DNA of 64,000 bases. Source: Promerops cafer (taxonomy: Eukaryota > Chordata > Aves > Passeriformes > Nectariniidae). Positions 12,801 to 24,869 of this stretch are shown piece by piece. The DNA is taken from assembly GCA_013398275.1 (NCBI GenBank), contig VZSE01001754.1:1319140-1383139 (forward strand), read 5' to 3'. Made by a program: the position numbers and the translations under genes. The first letter of the stretch is position 1; the number at the start of each line of letters is the position of its first letter. The notes below the pieces were generated by a model, which had not been told where the DNA came from, searched no databases, and saw nothing but the letters and a program-made list of their open reading frames with translations.

Positions 12801-15768
12801 AAGACAGGTTGTTGGATAACTTGTCTTGAGGTAGAAAACCTCCTTCTTGACCTGTCATGGCTCTATGCAAGATCTCTCAGTGCACCACTGAGTGTCTTGT
12901 GGGCAGAATATTCTAACTGCAGGATTACAGGTATATGTGCATGAGTGATTTACAACAAATTTTGCAAAATTTGATTGTTGACATTTTCCCACTCTTCAGT
13001 TTTACAGCAGTATTGAGGATGCACTACAGACTGCATTAAGGAGTTGTTATCTAGTAGAGCGTGGAAATATATGAAATTTTTGGCAGGTGAAAAGCAAGTA
13101 ATACACCATTCATTCATCGGGAAAAAACCCACCCAAACGAAAACACAACAAATGAACCAGACAAAAAAATCAAAAAAATGTTGGGGACTTTGATGTAGAA
13201 GGAAGCTTTCTGAGCACTAAATTTCTTCAAACCCTTTGAGATTGTAGTTGTGTTCTTGAACTTTGATTTTTCTTTTACCTCTTGCTTTATTCTGACTTGT
13301 AAGTGAGTGATGCTGAGCAGGTCCAAAGGGAAGCCACATGTTAATCATTCCCACAGACATCAGCAAGGACAAGGGCATTCACCCATCCCAGGGTGGGGTA
13401 TGGAGCCTCACCAGAGTCCTTCCTGCCTGTCCAAGGAAAATGAAACATAACATTGGCTTAGCACCTTTCTGAAGGAGTTTCCCTTAATCTCATCAAGGCG
13501 TTCCCTCTGAATGTGAATTTACCTGGTTTTTAACATTTACTGTTAATGATAAAAAACCAGAACAGACATCTGAGAGCATTAAGGTGTTTTTCTCCAAGTT
13601 TGACCATTTTAGGGGGTCTCAGTAGGACTCTGTCCTTGTTCTTCTGCCTCAGCAAAACAAGCAGACCTCAAGTGAAGCTAAAATATTCACTGCTAGAACT
13701 ATCTCCTTGTAACTTTTTTTAGAATTCAAACTAAACAGAAACCAGTAGCTGGGATCCTTAAATTCGATGCCATATTATAGCACTCCCTCTCTATTCTCTC
13801 ACTCTCTTTTTACTTTTCTATATCTTATAATCCAGAGGGCCTAGGGACAAAACCAGCATCAGGAAACCCAAAAAGCATTTGCTGCCAACTATGGCTCGTG
13901 TCTGGGACGGAAAATTGAAACTGTCTTGCTCTTGAGGGAGGACGTTTTAGTATTTTCTCTATTAAAATATTGCTCTGGAAGTAGTGCTCACTATCCATTG
14001 GGATGGAGAATGTGGAGGTAAGGGAATGTGCTCATGTCCAGCTGCAACATCAGAGTAACCAAGGGTCTGACCTAATCCAGCAAAAACATCTTGGTGAACA
14101 TAAGAGAAAAGTCAAACAGGGCATCACCACCTGACCTCTGTGTTCAGAGGGTGGATTTATCACTCCCACAAAATTTTAATAAAGCAATAAATTACAGCCC
14201 TCTTAGATAAGCACTTAGAGCCTGGATTTGAAATGACAATGCAGGATTGAAGGGCTTTCTGGGCCTTATTATCGACCCATGTGCTGGCCAGTCAGTTACG
14301 AGTCATTTTCAGGACCCGGTTCGTTAAGCTTTGAATTTGCATCTGCACCCTGAATGTATGTGTGTATTTCTATTTGTACAAATTGAGCAACAATGCAAAT
14401 GATCACATACTGCACTTAAAGATCAGGTTTAATAGGCTTTTAAAATAATTCAGGTGTTCACTTGAATTTTGCACTAAGGACTGTTCACAGAACATGTGAC
14501 TGTTGTGCACCATCATTAGAAGGATGCACTTGATTAGTGAGAAATTTCAATTAAACTCATGTTTCACATCAGATGGCAATTAATGAAGCCTACAAACAAC
14601 ACACAAAAGGATGTTTGTGTGTTAACAAACTCCTCCTGGTTTTTGATGGAGCTATTTTGAGTGTACCACTAATAGAGTTTAAATTGTTTTTTATTGCCAA
14701 CTTGGCTTTTTTTTGCTGTTCAGATCCAATTGAAAAGCAAAGGAAAAAGTGATCTTGAGTTTCTTCATTTGCCGTCAACCTGAAGTGAGGTGAGAGAAAA
14801 CAGAAGGGGCACTATGCAAGCTAAAGTCTAATGAAAGATTTTCTTAACTTTGCTCTCTCTTCAGTTTAGGGCCTAATAATAAAAGAAATATGAGCAAATA
14901 CTTCCTCTGCTCACTGGTGTTATTCCTCCAATGATGTATTTTTTTTTTTTGGCAACTGTCCACTGGGTAGCAGCACGCATAATTTGAAATCGTTGCTAAA
15001 ACATATTATACTCACACAAAGCAAACTCTTAAAATTAGCAGAGTTCTTAAAATTGGTGCTGGTGTAAAGGAGAGCACAATTTGGCCCATAATAGGTCAAA
15101 TGTGTACCTGGTCAGCACAGATGAATAAGGATGAAACTAGAATTTCTTGTCAGGTTTTTGTTTTAGATCAGGTGGACTACAGAGCTCTGGGCCTTTACTA
15201 ACATATTTATGGTGTGTGTAACTACAGGCAACACACAAACAGTGAACAGCATCTATATCTAATTTTCTTGGCTCTGAGAGTCTCTGAAAGTTCTTATTAC
15301 AAGACTTTGCTTTATATTGCTCATAATTTTTTTGAATGTGACCTGCTCTAGGGGAAAATTTCCATGCTAGATGTTTCTGCTGGCCATACATTTTGGGAGC
15401 ATTTCAGCTAAAATAGTTGAAGTGCTTCTGAGTGTGAAATTATGGGAAAATATACTGTGTTGCATGTAGGAAAATGTTCCTTTTTAGTAGTTTAGTAGGG
15501 AGAGTACCTCCACTATGGTTTAAAGCACAGGACTGAAAATTAAGTGAGGTCTGCTCTGCCTTCAACAGAAAAATCTTAAATATGACTACATTATGAGAAT
15601 TTTTGTGGGCCAGTAGAAACTCCATAGATGAGGATACCTGGTAATTTTTACTATGAAGGGCAAGGTCCTTTCTGGAACTGTGGGATAGGAGCAGGACCTT
15701 CCTAGCAATTTTTTTCAGCTCTGATGGAACTAGGTCTAATGGATTTTTCCTCCAGTATAATACATGGA
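6896..15768. other. Unique AT-rich DNA, no gene recognised
   Basis: No frame exceeds about 105 codons and none matches a known family. The stretch carries a C9 run (10334-10342), a T run near 14939-14950, and two octamer motifs near 14.34 and 14.39 kb. Short GC-richer patches around 6.9-7.4 kb and 12.1-12.3 kb lack CpG clustering or identifiable repeat structure. I see no exon chain. Confidence 0.68.
14335..14400. promoter_or_regulatory. Pair of octamer (POU/Oct) motifs
   Basis: ATTTGCAT at 14335-14342 and its reverse complement ATGCAAAT at 14393-14400 are both perfect matches to the octamer bound by POU-domain factors. They are 50 bases apart in opposite orientations, within a unique AT-rich block that reads like conserved non-coding DNA. 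Octamers arise by chance every few tens of kilobases, and another pair of perfect octamers occurs at 46150 and 46367, so function is only a possibility. Confidence 0.3.
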
Positions 15769-15788
15769 CTCAAGTCAATTGACTTGAG
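15769..15788. repeat. 20-bp perfect palindrome
   Basis: CTCAAGTCAATTGACTTGAG is its own reverse complement, with no spacer, and the symmetry stops at the next base on each side. It contains the MfeI-type hexamer CAATTG at its centre. It could be a dimer binding site or coincidence; nothing else in the neighbourhood points to a role. Confidence 0.85.
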
Positions 15789-17875
15789 GATGTTGAGGGA
15801 AGTGAAGAGGGTATATCTAGGAACCATTCTGATGATTTATTCCCCAGGAACTGGAAAGCACACACTGAGGGCTTCAAGAAGGGAAACACAGTGATGTGCC
15901 AAGCGAGAGGATTCTCTTGCTGCCTTGGGATTGCGTATTGGTGTGATGCTGCTCAGTAGCACCTGTGCCAGGCACCAAAACACCAAAGTATGGCAGCCAC
16001 CACCTCTGCTCCCCAGCACCTGGAGGACTGTTGCTAATGTCAAGACCTGTGTTGAGGTCCTGAGGAGCTGAGAACAGGTTTTGACATCTGTAGGTGGGAG
16101 GGTAACAGAAATCCTCAAACTGGGTCTTGGTTTAGGCAAGTGGAGCGGGAAATTGGCAGGGAAAATGGGGTAGGAGGACACCCTTTTATATTCTGTTCCA
16201 GGTCAAATTCCCCTCAAACTTCCTCTGCAGCAGGTAGAAGAATCACAGGTCTTGTATATATTCAAACAACCCTAAACAGAGGCAAGCGGGGTGATAATTC
16301 TTTCCTAAGGATGGGATGAGGATAATGTGTAGTAAACTAATCACAAGGTCCCCCACAGAATGATGACAATAAAACACAATATTGACCAGCTGCTCCCTTT
16401 GTGCTGAATGAGGCAGGGCTGCTGGGGAAGAAATGAGATCGTTACCACAGACAGTGTCGTGATGTGCTGGTGACCAGGGTGTGTTGGCTTTGGCATTTCC
16501 TAAACTTCAAGTGCAATTTCTCAGACTCTTTCATGTCATGGTGTACATATGCAGACAGTATGTAGTCATGTGTGTTCACCTGCAGAAACTGACATGTCAG
16601 AGAAAATAATTATAATTGTACCCATACAGATAAAATGACACTTTGTTCATGCTACCAACACTGCCCCATCAAAGACAGTTCTATGAGGAATTTCAAGGTT
16701 TGCCTTTAGGTTCAAAGATGTTTTCCTGTATGCAAAACAAGAAAATATTGTTTTGCATTCAGTAAACCCCTCACACTGCTAATAACCACAAGCAGAAATG
16801 TCTGTGGCTGCAGCACATTTACCTCAGGGCTTTCAAATACAGTACCAGTGACCACACATTCATGGTGAACCAATGCCCACCTCTCATAGCTGAGCTTCTG
16901 ATCTCTACGTTACGATTGGATGCCCACATAGTTCTATTTGCCTAAATTTTTGGGCTGGTGGCTTAAAGATAATTAGTCTGTCATTGCTGTTGCTCTCTTC
17001 AAGAAAAGGTGCTTGAACATGCTTTGCTCTGGAGTCATATATTTTCTCCCAATGATTACAGAAACCTGACTGGACTTCAGCAAAAACAGAGAGGGGATAC
17101 TACTCCAAAAGAATGAAGATATTAAACACAGTTAAAAGTCACTCGGTTCCCAATTTATAAGGACGCTATTCTGAAGCAAAAGTTTTAATTTGAAAAGATA
17201 AAATTAAGGCAGGTGCCCTCTTGTTTTAGTTCCGAGTTACTCAAGCTCTTCACCGAATATATTGAAGCCTACATATAAACCTACATATGCACTCACAGGG
17301 AAAGTTTTCAACAGTGTATTACACACAAGAGCAAGCAGCAGATTGCTTAAGATTACCCCGACATCCTGGACCAGTCTTGGAGCAGTAATATCTTCATGTT
17401 TGCTGTCAAGGCCCGTCACCCCAGCTGACCAGCAGGGACGCCGAGGCAACCCACATTACTCAATCAACTTTAAGTGTTATAAATACTGAGGTCCATAAAA
17501 AAGTACAATGTAATGATGACTTAAACAAACCCAATTCATCATCCCAGCTGCACACATACATTTCCCCCAGGGTGACCAACCAAGCAGCAGTGAATTCAAC
17601 CCAGGCCAGATTCCGATTCCATTTCTCTTCATCAATTTGACTTTTGGATTTACCATCCTCCAAAGGAAAAGAAAAAATATCCCCTTAAAAATGAATAAAA
17701 ATCCCTCAAATCAAATACAGCTCAGTTGCTTGAGTCCCCTTTTTGTTGTTGTTGTACTCGTGTCCATGCATTTTGCCTCTAGTGATATAAAAGGAAACCC
17801 TTCAATTTAAAGGTCAAATGGGGGCCGTTTGTTTTAACCCAGTGAACCATAGCAATGGTATTCACATATATTATC
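15789..17875. other. Unique DNA, no gene recognised
   Basis: A GC-richer patch at 15840-16180 leaves a 114-codon open frame on the minus strand, but the predicted peptide has no recognisable domain and low-complexity Ser/Pro/Leu composition. The remainder is AT-rich with frequent stops. No repeat family is recognised. Confidence 0.65.
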
Positions 17876-18040
17876 TTTTGTCCTTCAACAGTTGTTAGAC
17901 TTGTAGCCAGAGGGGAGGCTTGGCAGATTTGCTTGCACCGGTTTTTTTTATGATATTAAAAATACAAAATTTCTGCAGTTAAGTGTGCTTGATTGAGTAA
18001 TATTCTGAAAATCAAATCAATACCAAATCTGATTTTCAGT
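17876..18040 (+). repeat. Unassigned diverged repeat, copy A
   Basis: The first 38 bases (17876-17913, starting TTTTGTCCTTCA and ending TAGCCAGAGG) match 33 of 38 bases of 20848-20885. After exactly 12 unmatched bases in both copies comes an identical GATTTGCTTG (17926-17935), and later an identical 14-mer AAATCAAATCAATA (18009-18022). The copy ends near an inverted-repeat-like AAATCA...TGATTTTC. I cannot assign it to CR1, an LTR or any other family I know. It could be an ancient SINE or DNA-transposon relic, or a duplicated regulatory element. It has no reading frame. Confidence 0.7.
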
Positions 18041-20847
18041 TAATGGTAAGGCACATTCACCAGCACTATTAAAGTTTATTGGTTTCATTTATTTAGAGAG
18101 GAAAAGTAGAGATTCTCAATTCAATATGGTCTGTACCCTTTCCTGCCTGCATCCTCTTCAATGCCTCCTCTTGATTTTATGTTTTCCCCTTTGTTAATCA
18201 CACAAATGTCATGTAAAAACACAGATAATTATTGTTCCACTTTTAAATTCCCATGACATCACCCCAAATTCCATCAACTTTTTATTAAAAGTTTGCAATT
18301 ACGGGATGGGCAACTCAGCAAAACTAGATTAAAGAGAACTAGTATGATGTGCTGGTTAAAGCAAGGTTTAGCTGCTTTTCATTTCCACACAACTGTGTGA
18401 GCAAACCAGTTTGCACAGTCTGGGATTAGTAATTTTTTGTCTTGAATTAATGTGCATGCCTTTTCTGCTGTTGAATCTGATGCTATTTTCTCCAAAGGCG
18501 GCTGCGTTTTAAATCAGACTTTTTTTTGCAATAGGTACAGAAGAACAGTCTGCAAAGTTTAGATCTTTTTCCATCCTGTAGAAATTGGATGAAAGGAATA
18601 TGGTAATCAGTGGGGCTGGAAATCTGTAACTGGCATCAAAATTTGGCTGTGGCCTCTGCTTGTGTCTGCAATAAAATCAAAAATTATTGGGATGCTTCAG
18701 TATAAAGCTCCTTGCCCTGGAATTTGCTGCAGCATTTTTCCGTAGGCAAAAAGTTGACCTGAGCTGAAGGTGAACTGTTCCTGTGAAAATTTGGAATGAG
18801 CTGATACTTTCTGGCAAAAAACCAAGTTTGTTAAAATATTTATTTGTTAATGAACCTGAAAAAAAATACTGTTGACATTGTTTTCCCCAAGGATCCTACA
18901 AACAGAATGATACAATGAGACAAAAATAAACATAAAACTGTGGAGGAAACTTAGCTATTCATAAGAAATGTCATTAGAAATGCTATTTTTTTTGCATTTA
19001 TTTGTGGAGGTACAACACTGTTCCCTCTGTTTAGACAAAATGCTTCATAGCTAGGCTGTTCTTAACTCTGCATCTACACCGTCTTTAACACAAGATCAGA
19101 TCTTGACTCTGTCATCATGCTTTCACTGAAAATAATGTATATTTAGAGTGATACTGAAAATTGTTGCACTGTTTAGTTTTGTCAATGAGCTCTGTGTGTA
19201 AGATGGGTGAGACATAGTTTGGGGGTTAAGTTTTCAAGGGGCAGAAATTTAAATAGAATTTAAATGGGATGCTCTCTCAGAGCCTGCACACTCCACTGAT
19301 TTGTTTAGTCACATTTTTAATTTCTCTCTTTTGATCGAAATGGGTGCAAATCAAAGCACTTGCTAGGAGGTTCTTGGATACCATATGAACATCAAAAACT
19401 ACTACTCTGGTTACTTTTAACTGATTAGACAGTAAAAACACAGACAGAAATTAGATCAGTGCAGTAGAGTTGTGGTAGAGGCCTGAGTTGTCCCCAAGCC
19501 TGAGGGAACCACAGAAATGATAATTTTGGAACTGGGGGAATAAAAAGCATAAACTTCTCAGGCAGGGCAGAGTTGCAAGTCCTGATGGACACACAGAACT
19601 GCCCAAGAGTGCAGACATGGACTGCCATTCTTTTCGAACCAGGAGGGCTGAGCAGTCTGTAAATAAGCCCATCACTTTATAATCCTATCCCACCAGCTCT
19701 CTCACCCTTGGCTCTGTACAACGGTGGGTTTATTAAGAAAGAAGGAGCTAAGATTACACAACTGGTCTTTAATAGAGAGCCAATATGGGCCAATTCAAAT
19801 GGATGAGGAATGCGACACTGCAAAAAACTTGATGCCAGTGTGATATCTTACCTGCCTCATGGGGTGTATGCAGCACTTCACAAGCTACATCTTGTAGCAA
19901 TACTCTGAAATGATTGTTTGCACCTTATGGAAACATTGGCATTTACTCCATTTCAGGTTGAAGTTCAATGTCTTTGTTGTTCTGGCTAATATTATCATTC
20001 AGTTCTGATGGGCATTGTTCCCGTATCTCCTATTAAGATCTAGCACCAATTTTTGGATCCAACTGTCAGGCTGAAAAAAATTTTCAGGAGAAAAGTCAGA
20101 TTTTATCTCATAGAGGCCAAAATTTCTAACTGTTGAATAAGTTTGTGGGACTTTTTAAATTGACCTTAGAATAAAAAATAAACTAAGAGGGATGAGATGA
20201 GCTTAGACAGGGTTTGTGTCATTTGTGTATTTTTCTTTCATGGCATTTATTTTCCACTTTATCTAGATTTTCTCATTCCCTGAGTATCAGGTAATTCTCA
20301 ATGATTCTGTACGATCTGGGCAGTTGAAGCTGATATATTCTCCCTTGAGGTGTGCACACTGCAGTTTGTTCCAATACAACATTTTTAAGTATTGCAAAAA
20401 CGGGTGAGCTAATCTGGCAGCCTGCTCACTATCTGACATCTCGAGTTCTGCTATATGACCCAGCCTCTGTATTGTTTGCACAATTCCCTAACTGATCTCC
20501 TCAGGATTCTGCCCATCCATTCCTTTTGGTTATCAACCTCTGCTCCTGTGAGAAGACAGATACACTGGAAAAATACTTTAAAAAGTCAAATTTCCTAAGG
20601 CCCTACTCAAATGGGGCCACTATTTGTTGTATTGCTATATTCTTCACTCTGTTTCACCCTCTTAGAAAAGTGAGTTTGCGTGGGAAATTATTGTCTTGAA
20701 ACCAGATCGTCCTCTACATTCTTTAATGCTCTATTATTTTTCATTTGCTTGGATACTGCAAAACTCTTCTTGCTGTACAGCTGATATGTTTCTTCATTCC
20801 TTAAGAATGCTGATCTTCCCCATACGTATACAGTACATGCATTGCCA
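18041..20847. other. Unique AT-rich DNA between the two unassigned repeat copies
   Basis: There is no frame above about 75 codons and no recognised transposon. The sequence is AT-rich with many short A and T runs and reads as intronic or intergenic DNA. I compared it by eye with the sequence beyond copy B at the same offset and saw no continuing homology. Confidence 0.65.
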
Positions 20848-20990
20848 TTTTGTCCTTCATCAGTTCTTGGACTCATAGCCAGAGGCAAAGATGTTAGGAT
20901 TTGCTTGAGCTGAGCAATACAATATTTTTGTTCAGCTGTGAAGTTGATTAATAATTTGGAAATCAAATCAATATTTTCTTTGATTTTTTA
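20848..20990 (+). repeat. Unassigned diverged repeat, copy B
   Basis: Direct-orientation partner of the copy at 17876-18040. It shares the 38-base block (20848-20885), the 12-base spacing, GATTTGCTTG at 20898-20907 and AAATCAAATCAATA at 20960-20973. Between the last two blocks it is about 21 bases shorter than copy A. It also ends in a TTTGATTTT stretch that can pair with the AAATCAAA block. Flanking sequence outside the copies does not match, so this is not a simple 3-kb tandem duplication that is still visible. Family unknown. Confidence 0.7.
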
Positions 20991-23900
20991 TTACAGTGGG
21001 GTTTGCATATAAACCTTTTGTACTGGCATTCCCAGCCTGGGTAGGGAAACACGGTAAAACTAATGTACCAGATTTGGTGTCATCTTCTTCGTGACATGGC
21101 AAAAGTTAAGTGAAACTCTAAGGAGAAGAAGAAGGATGATGATAATTTTTGCTGTTTAACTTCCTTGATAATTCTTCATTGTCAAAGCAGAAAAGATTTG
21201 GAATGCTTGCAGTTTGTAGTGGCAAGTATGAGGTAATTTACACGGTACAAATTTTCTTTTTATCCCCGTTTTTATCAGACAGTTTGGATCCTTTATATAG
21301 TCATATGAAAAATAAAGCTGCAAAATTCTGTGTCTTTTGATGGATAATGAAAGCTGATTTTCAGAGTCAATGAGTGCTCCAATTTTTCAGCAACACTGAA
21401 AAAACCCACCATATGACTTTACCCTGGGAAGAAAATGTTTTAAGAAGTGAGAACCAAGCTTCATTGAAATTGATGGGAAGACTGAAAATTTCAAGGCCTT
21501 GTAGTAAAGTCCTATGTACCTAATTCAATTTAAATATGATTGGAAGCTTTGCCTTGAAATTCTTGCTGTTGTAACTTCACAGTAAACTTACTCCAATGGG
21601 AATGTCTTTCTGACTTTGAATCTGACAAAAACTCCCCAACACCAACCCAAGCTGGGACAGTCAACGTGGAAAATTTCTGCTGTTGAAAGTGCTGGATTTT
21701 TGTTCCTGTTGGTATTCAGTGTCTTCAGAAATGTGTTCTTCCTGGGTACATCACAATAAGCATTAGAGAAGCATTGCAATGTACCTTACGTAGTTGACAA
21801 AGAGAGTTCATGGCACTCATTAAATCTCTCTGAAGGAGGCATGATTAGGATGCAAGATGCACAGTCAGCCTCTGACACAATTGACGATATTTACATCCCA
21901 CTCTGATCTTATTTGACTTCTGTTTATATGGCATTCAGTGTAATTTAACTCTATATTCAGGCTCAAAATGTATCAGATTACCAGAAATCTATTAAAAACA
22001 GTAGCCAGTCTTTTGATTTTTTAGTCTGAACCTTAACGAATGTCCTACTCCCTCACTCATCAGTTTTCTGAAGTAGGATATGGAATTCAGGAATGAAACC
22101 TTCAGCTTAAAAAAAATTGAGGTGGATTTGGAGAAATAAGCCTAGAGCTTCCTCTACACCATGATGTTATGCCCGTCCACTTCCCCCCCTCTTCTGCAAA
22201 ACGACATTTAAACATAGGATCTAAAAGTTTTACGACTAAAAACCTGTTTCAGCTGTACTCCAGAGAGATGTTGGAATTTAATCCAAGGGATTAATTGAAG
22301 CTACACTATACTTCCTCCAGAAGACTTTGACTTGGAAGACTAGGTCTCTGTACCTGTTGTTCATACAACATATGTGATTTTATATAAAAGTGTGTAAATT
22401 GCCCCTGTAGCTCAATGGATGCTTTAAAAAAATGAGGGAGTCCAGAGCAATCAATAAAATCAATTTCCAGAAAAGTCCTGAACCCAGCCATGAACAACAA
22501 CATCATCATGCAGATCCAGCACCACTTAGTCAGCTGATGAAACCTTTCAAGAAACAGAATTTAAACTAAGTTTATCAGGCTTGGGCTAAAGTAATTCAGC
22601 GGCCCAAGATGTTCAATTGTACTTGTTTTATTGAAATCACAACCTGCTGAAATGAATACTCACCTGTCTCCAGACACTTCAGGAGCCAGAGCTAAGGACA
22701 GAATGAGCAGCATTTCAGATATTGCTTTGTCATAACGTGCTTAGATGGAGCTCAGGGAAGACCTTGCTTAATACCTTTTTTTCATAATATTCCACTGGAT
22801 CCCTAAAATTGGTTCCAAATATCTGCCCAGATATCTTTATCTTGGCCGGGAGGCCCATCCATTGTCAGCTGGCCTTTTCTTTTATCCCATTGCCTCCTTT
22901 GCTGGACCAGTGACATCAGTCTCACCCACCTGACACTACTTACCTCAAAAGCTGCAGTCTTATGTCCACAGTGCCCTTTACTCATCTCTCCAGGAATCTG
23001 CTGCACTCTTGAAGGTTCTGGCCATGCAGTAAATGACTCAGTTGATGGTTAAATGACTTTAGTTACCACCAGCTGCGCCTAGACTTCACCAGAAGCCCAC
23101 CCAAGGGTTCTAGGTACAGTCTTAAAACTTACAGAGCATAACAAATGAAAGTAGATGTGTTCTACTGCTTTTTCTCAGGCTCTGATCCTGCAAAATGACC
23201 ATCGAGACTATCCAAAATGGTAACTGCACAAAGCACAAAGATTAACCTTGCTAAGTTCATTGCTGTGTTGGATCCCTTTTGGTTTTTTGCCTTGTCCAGA
23301 GGAGATTTGACAGCTCTTGGACCTTCTCTGGTTCAAGTAGCAGCAGCTCAAACAGCTCCTCGTTGTAATTTCCATGTTCATGTGAGATGATGGCTCACAC
23401 CAAGAGCAGCCAGAGGACTGAGGATATTCATTTTTAAGGGCAAAGGTGGCACCTTTGCATGTGTTTACTCAGAATCGAGCACTTCAGGGCTCTAGTCCCG
23501 AATGAGATTTCCAGGTTATGTTGTGGTACAAACAAACTATAACAACAGAGAATGGGGAAGGGGAAGAGGGGGAAGTTATGATTAATTTATATCAGACTTC
23601 CTTCTCCTTTCCACAGAGCAGTTCAATGTGAAGTCAGAGTTCATTGACACATTCTCTGTAGTCGGTGGGATGATTGTTTTATATTAGCCATTGACTTGGC
23701 CTGCATTGATCCTTGAGAATGTATCGCACAAATCATTTTGCACTAAACTGCTGAATCGATGAAGAAATCTCCTGGAAAATTTATATTAAAAGTCACTGTT
23801 TGCCTAAATGAGTTCCCTGTGCCCCATATTGAATATTTTGCTGATGAATTGAATGAGTTTAAATTTGAACATTGCAGACCCATTAAAGAATGAATTCTTA

Positions 23901-24811
23901 AATCAACTTCTGCCATTTATGATTGAAATGAGATTTCCCCTGCAATAGACTAGCTGTTATATAAATCAGTTGTGCATTTTATACTGTTCCATAAACAAGA
24001 TATAATTCTTTTAAATACACAACAGGTGCCTTAAATCTTTTGATGCATCTTGTATTTATCTGATGTTGATATTAGTATATTTACACCAGGTAACGAACAT
24101 GGGTTTATAATAGCATATAGTTTCTGAAGGTTAAAGAAGCCATAATCTTTGTTCTTAAATGCAACTGAGTTTTCAGGGGTTATACTCTACTGCTCACAGC
24201 TGAGATCTAAATTTAATCTAAAATAAATAATTGTCCCTTGCACTATAAAAAAGCAAACCATCTTGAGTAAGATTATGATTAGAGCAAATTTGATTTTTAG
24301 TATGACATAGAGGAACATTTTTCCTGGTATCTGGTTTTTAATATTGCAGTGAATAGTTGAATATCTTTCCTTTCCACTCAGACTCTCTGCACCTTAGGTG
24401 ACCTCTACTTACTGGCTCAGGGAAATGACTTAAGCTGGTACCAAAATTACTTAATGCACTGGTCCAGTTTTGGAGTTACCTCAGATACAAGATTTCCACT
24501 GACACTTTGCTGGAGCAACTGGTGTCAGAGAAGTGATTCTTCACTTTTTCCACAAATATCATCTTTTTCACATAAATCATGTCCATCTTGAAAGATGGTT
24601 GTTTCTTATCAAGCCATATGATGAAGTAACTGTTGGAGTCAGACTTAATCTTTGATGTCATAGAATGTTCCCCGTGTTTCAGAGTTTGGGTCAGGTGGAT
24701 CCCAGAGGGGCAGTAAGCAACAAATTGCTGTCCTCTTCGTCAGAGAACACACTGAAGTGGACATAAACCAAGATTATGAGAGCCAAACCAGGAGCTGGAG
24801 CAAATAAATGC
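20991..24811. other. Unique AT-rich DNA, no gene recognised
   Basis: Open frames stay below about 70 codons. A purine-rich run (GGGGAAGGGGAAGAGGGGG) lies near 23554-23573. The block from about 23690 to 24120 is evenly AT-rich, lacks simple repeats and resembles conserved non-coding DNA in texture, but conservation cannot be judged from one sequence. Confidence 0.6.
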
Positions 24812-24869
24812 ATTTTATATGATATCTAGGAATGGTTCCAGTGTGTATTTTATATGATATCTGGGAATG
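24812..24869. repeat. Short tandem duplication, 35-bp offset
   Basis: ATTTTATATGATATCTAGGAATG (given here only as positions 24812-24834) recurs at 24847-24869 with a single A-to-G change. The repeat distance is 35 bases, so this is a two-copy tandem duplication whose spacer has diverged or was partly lost. Confidence 0.8.
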
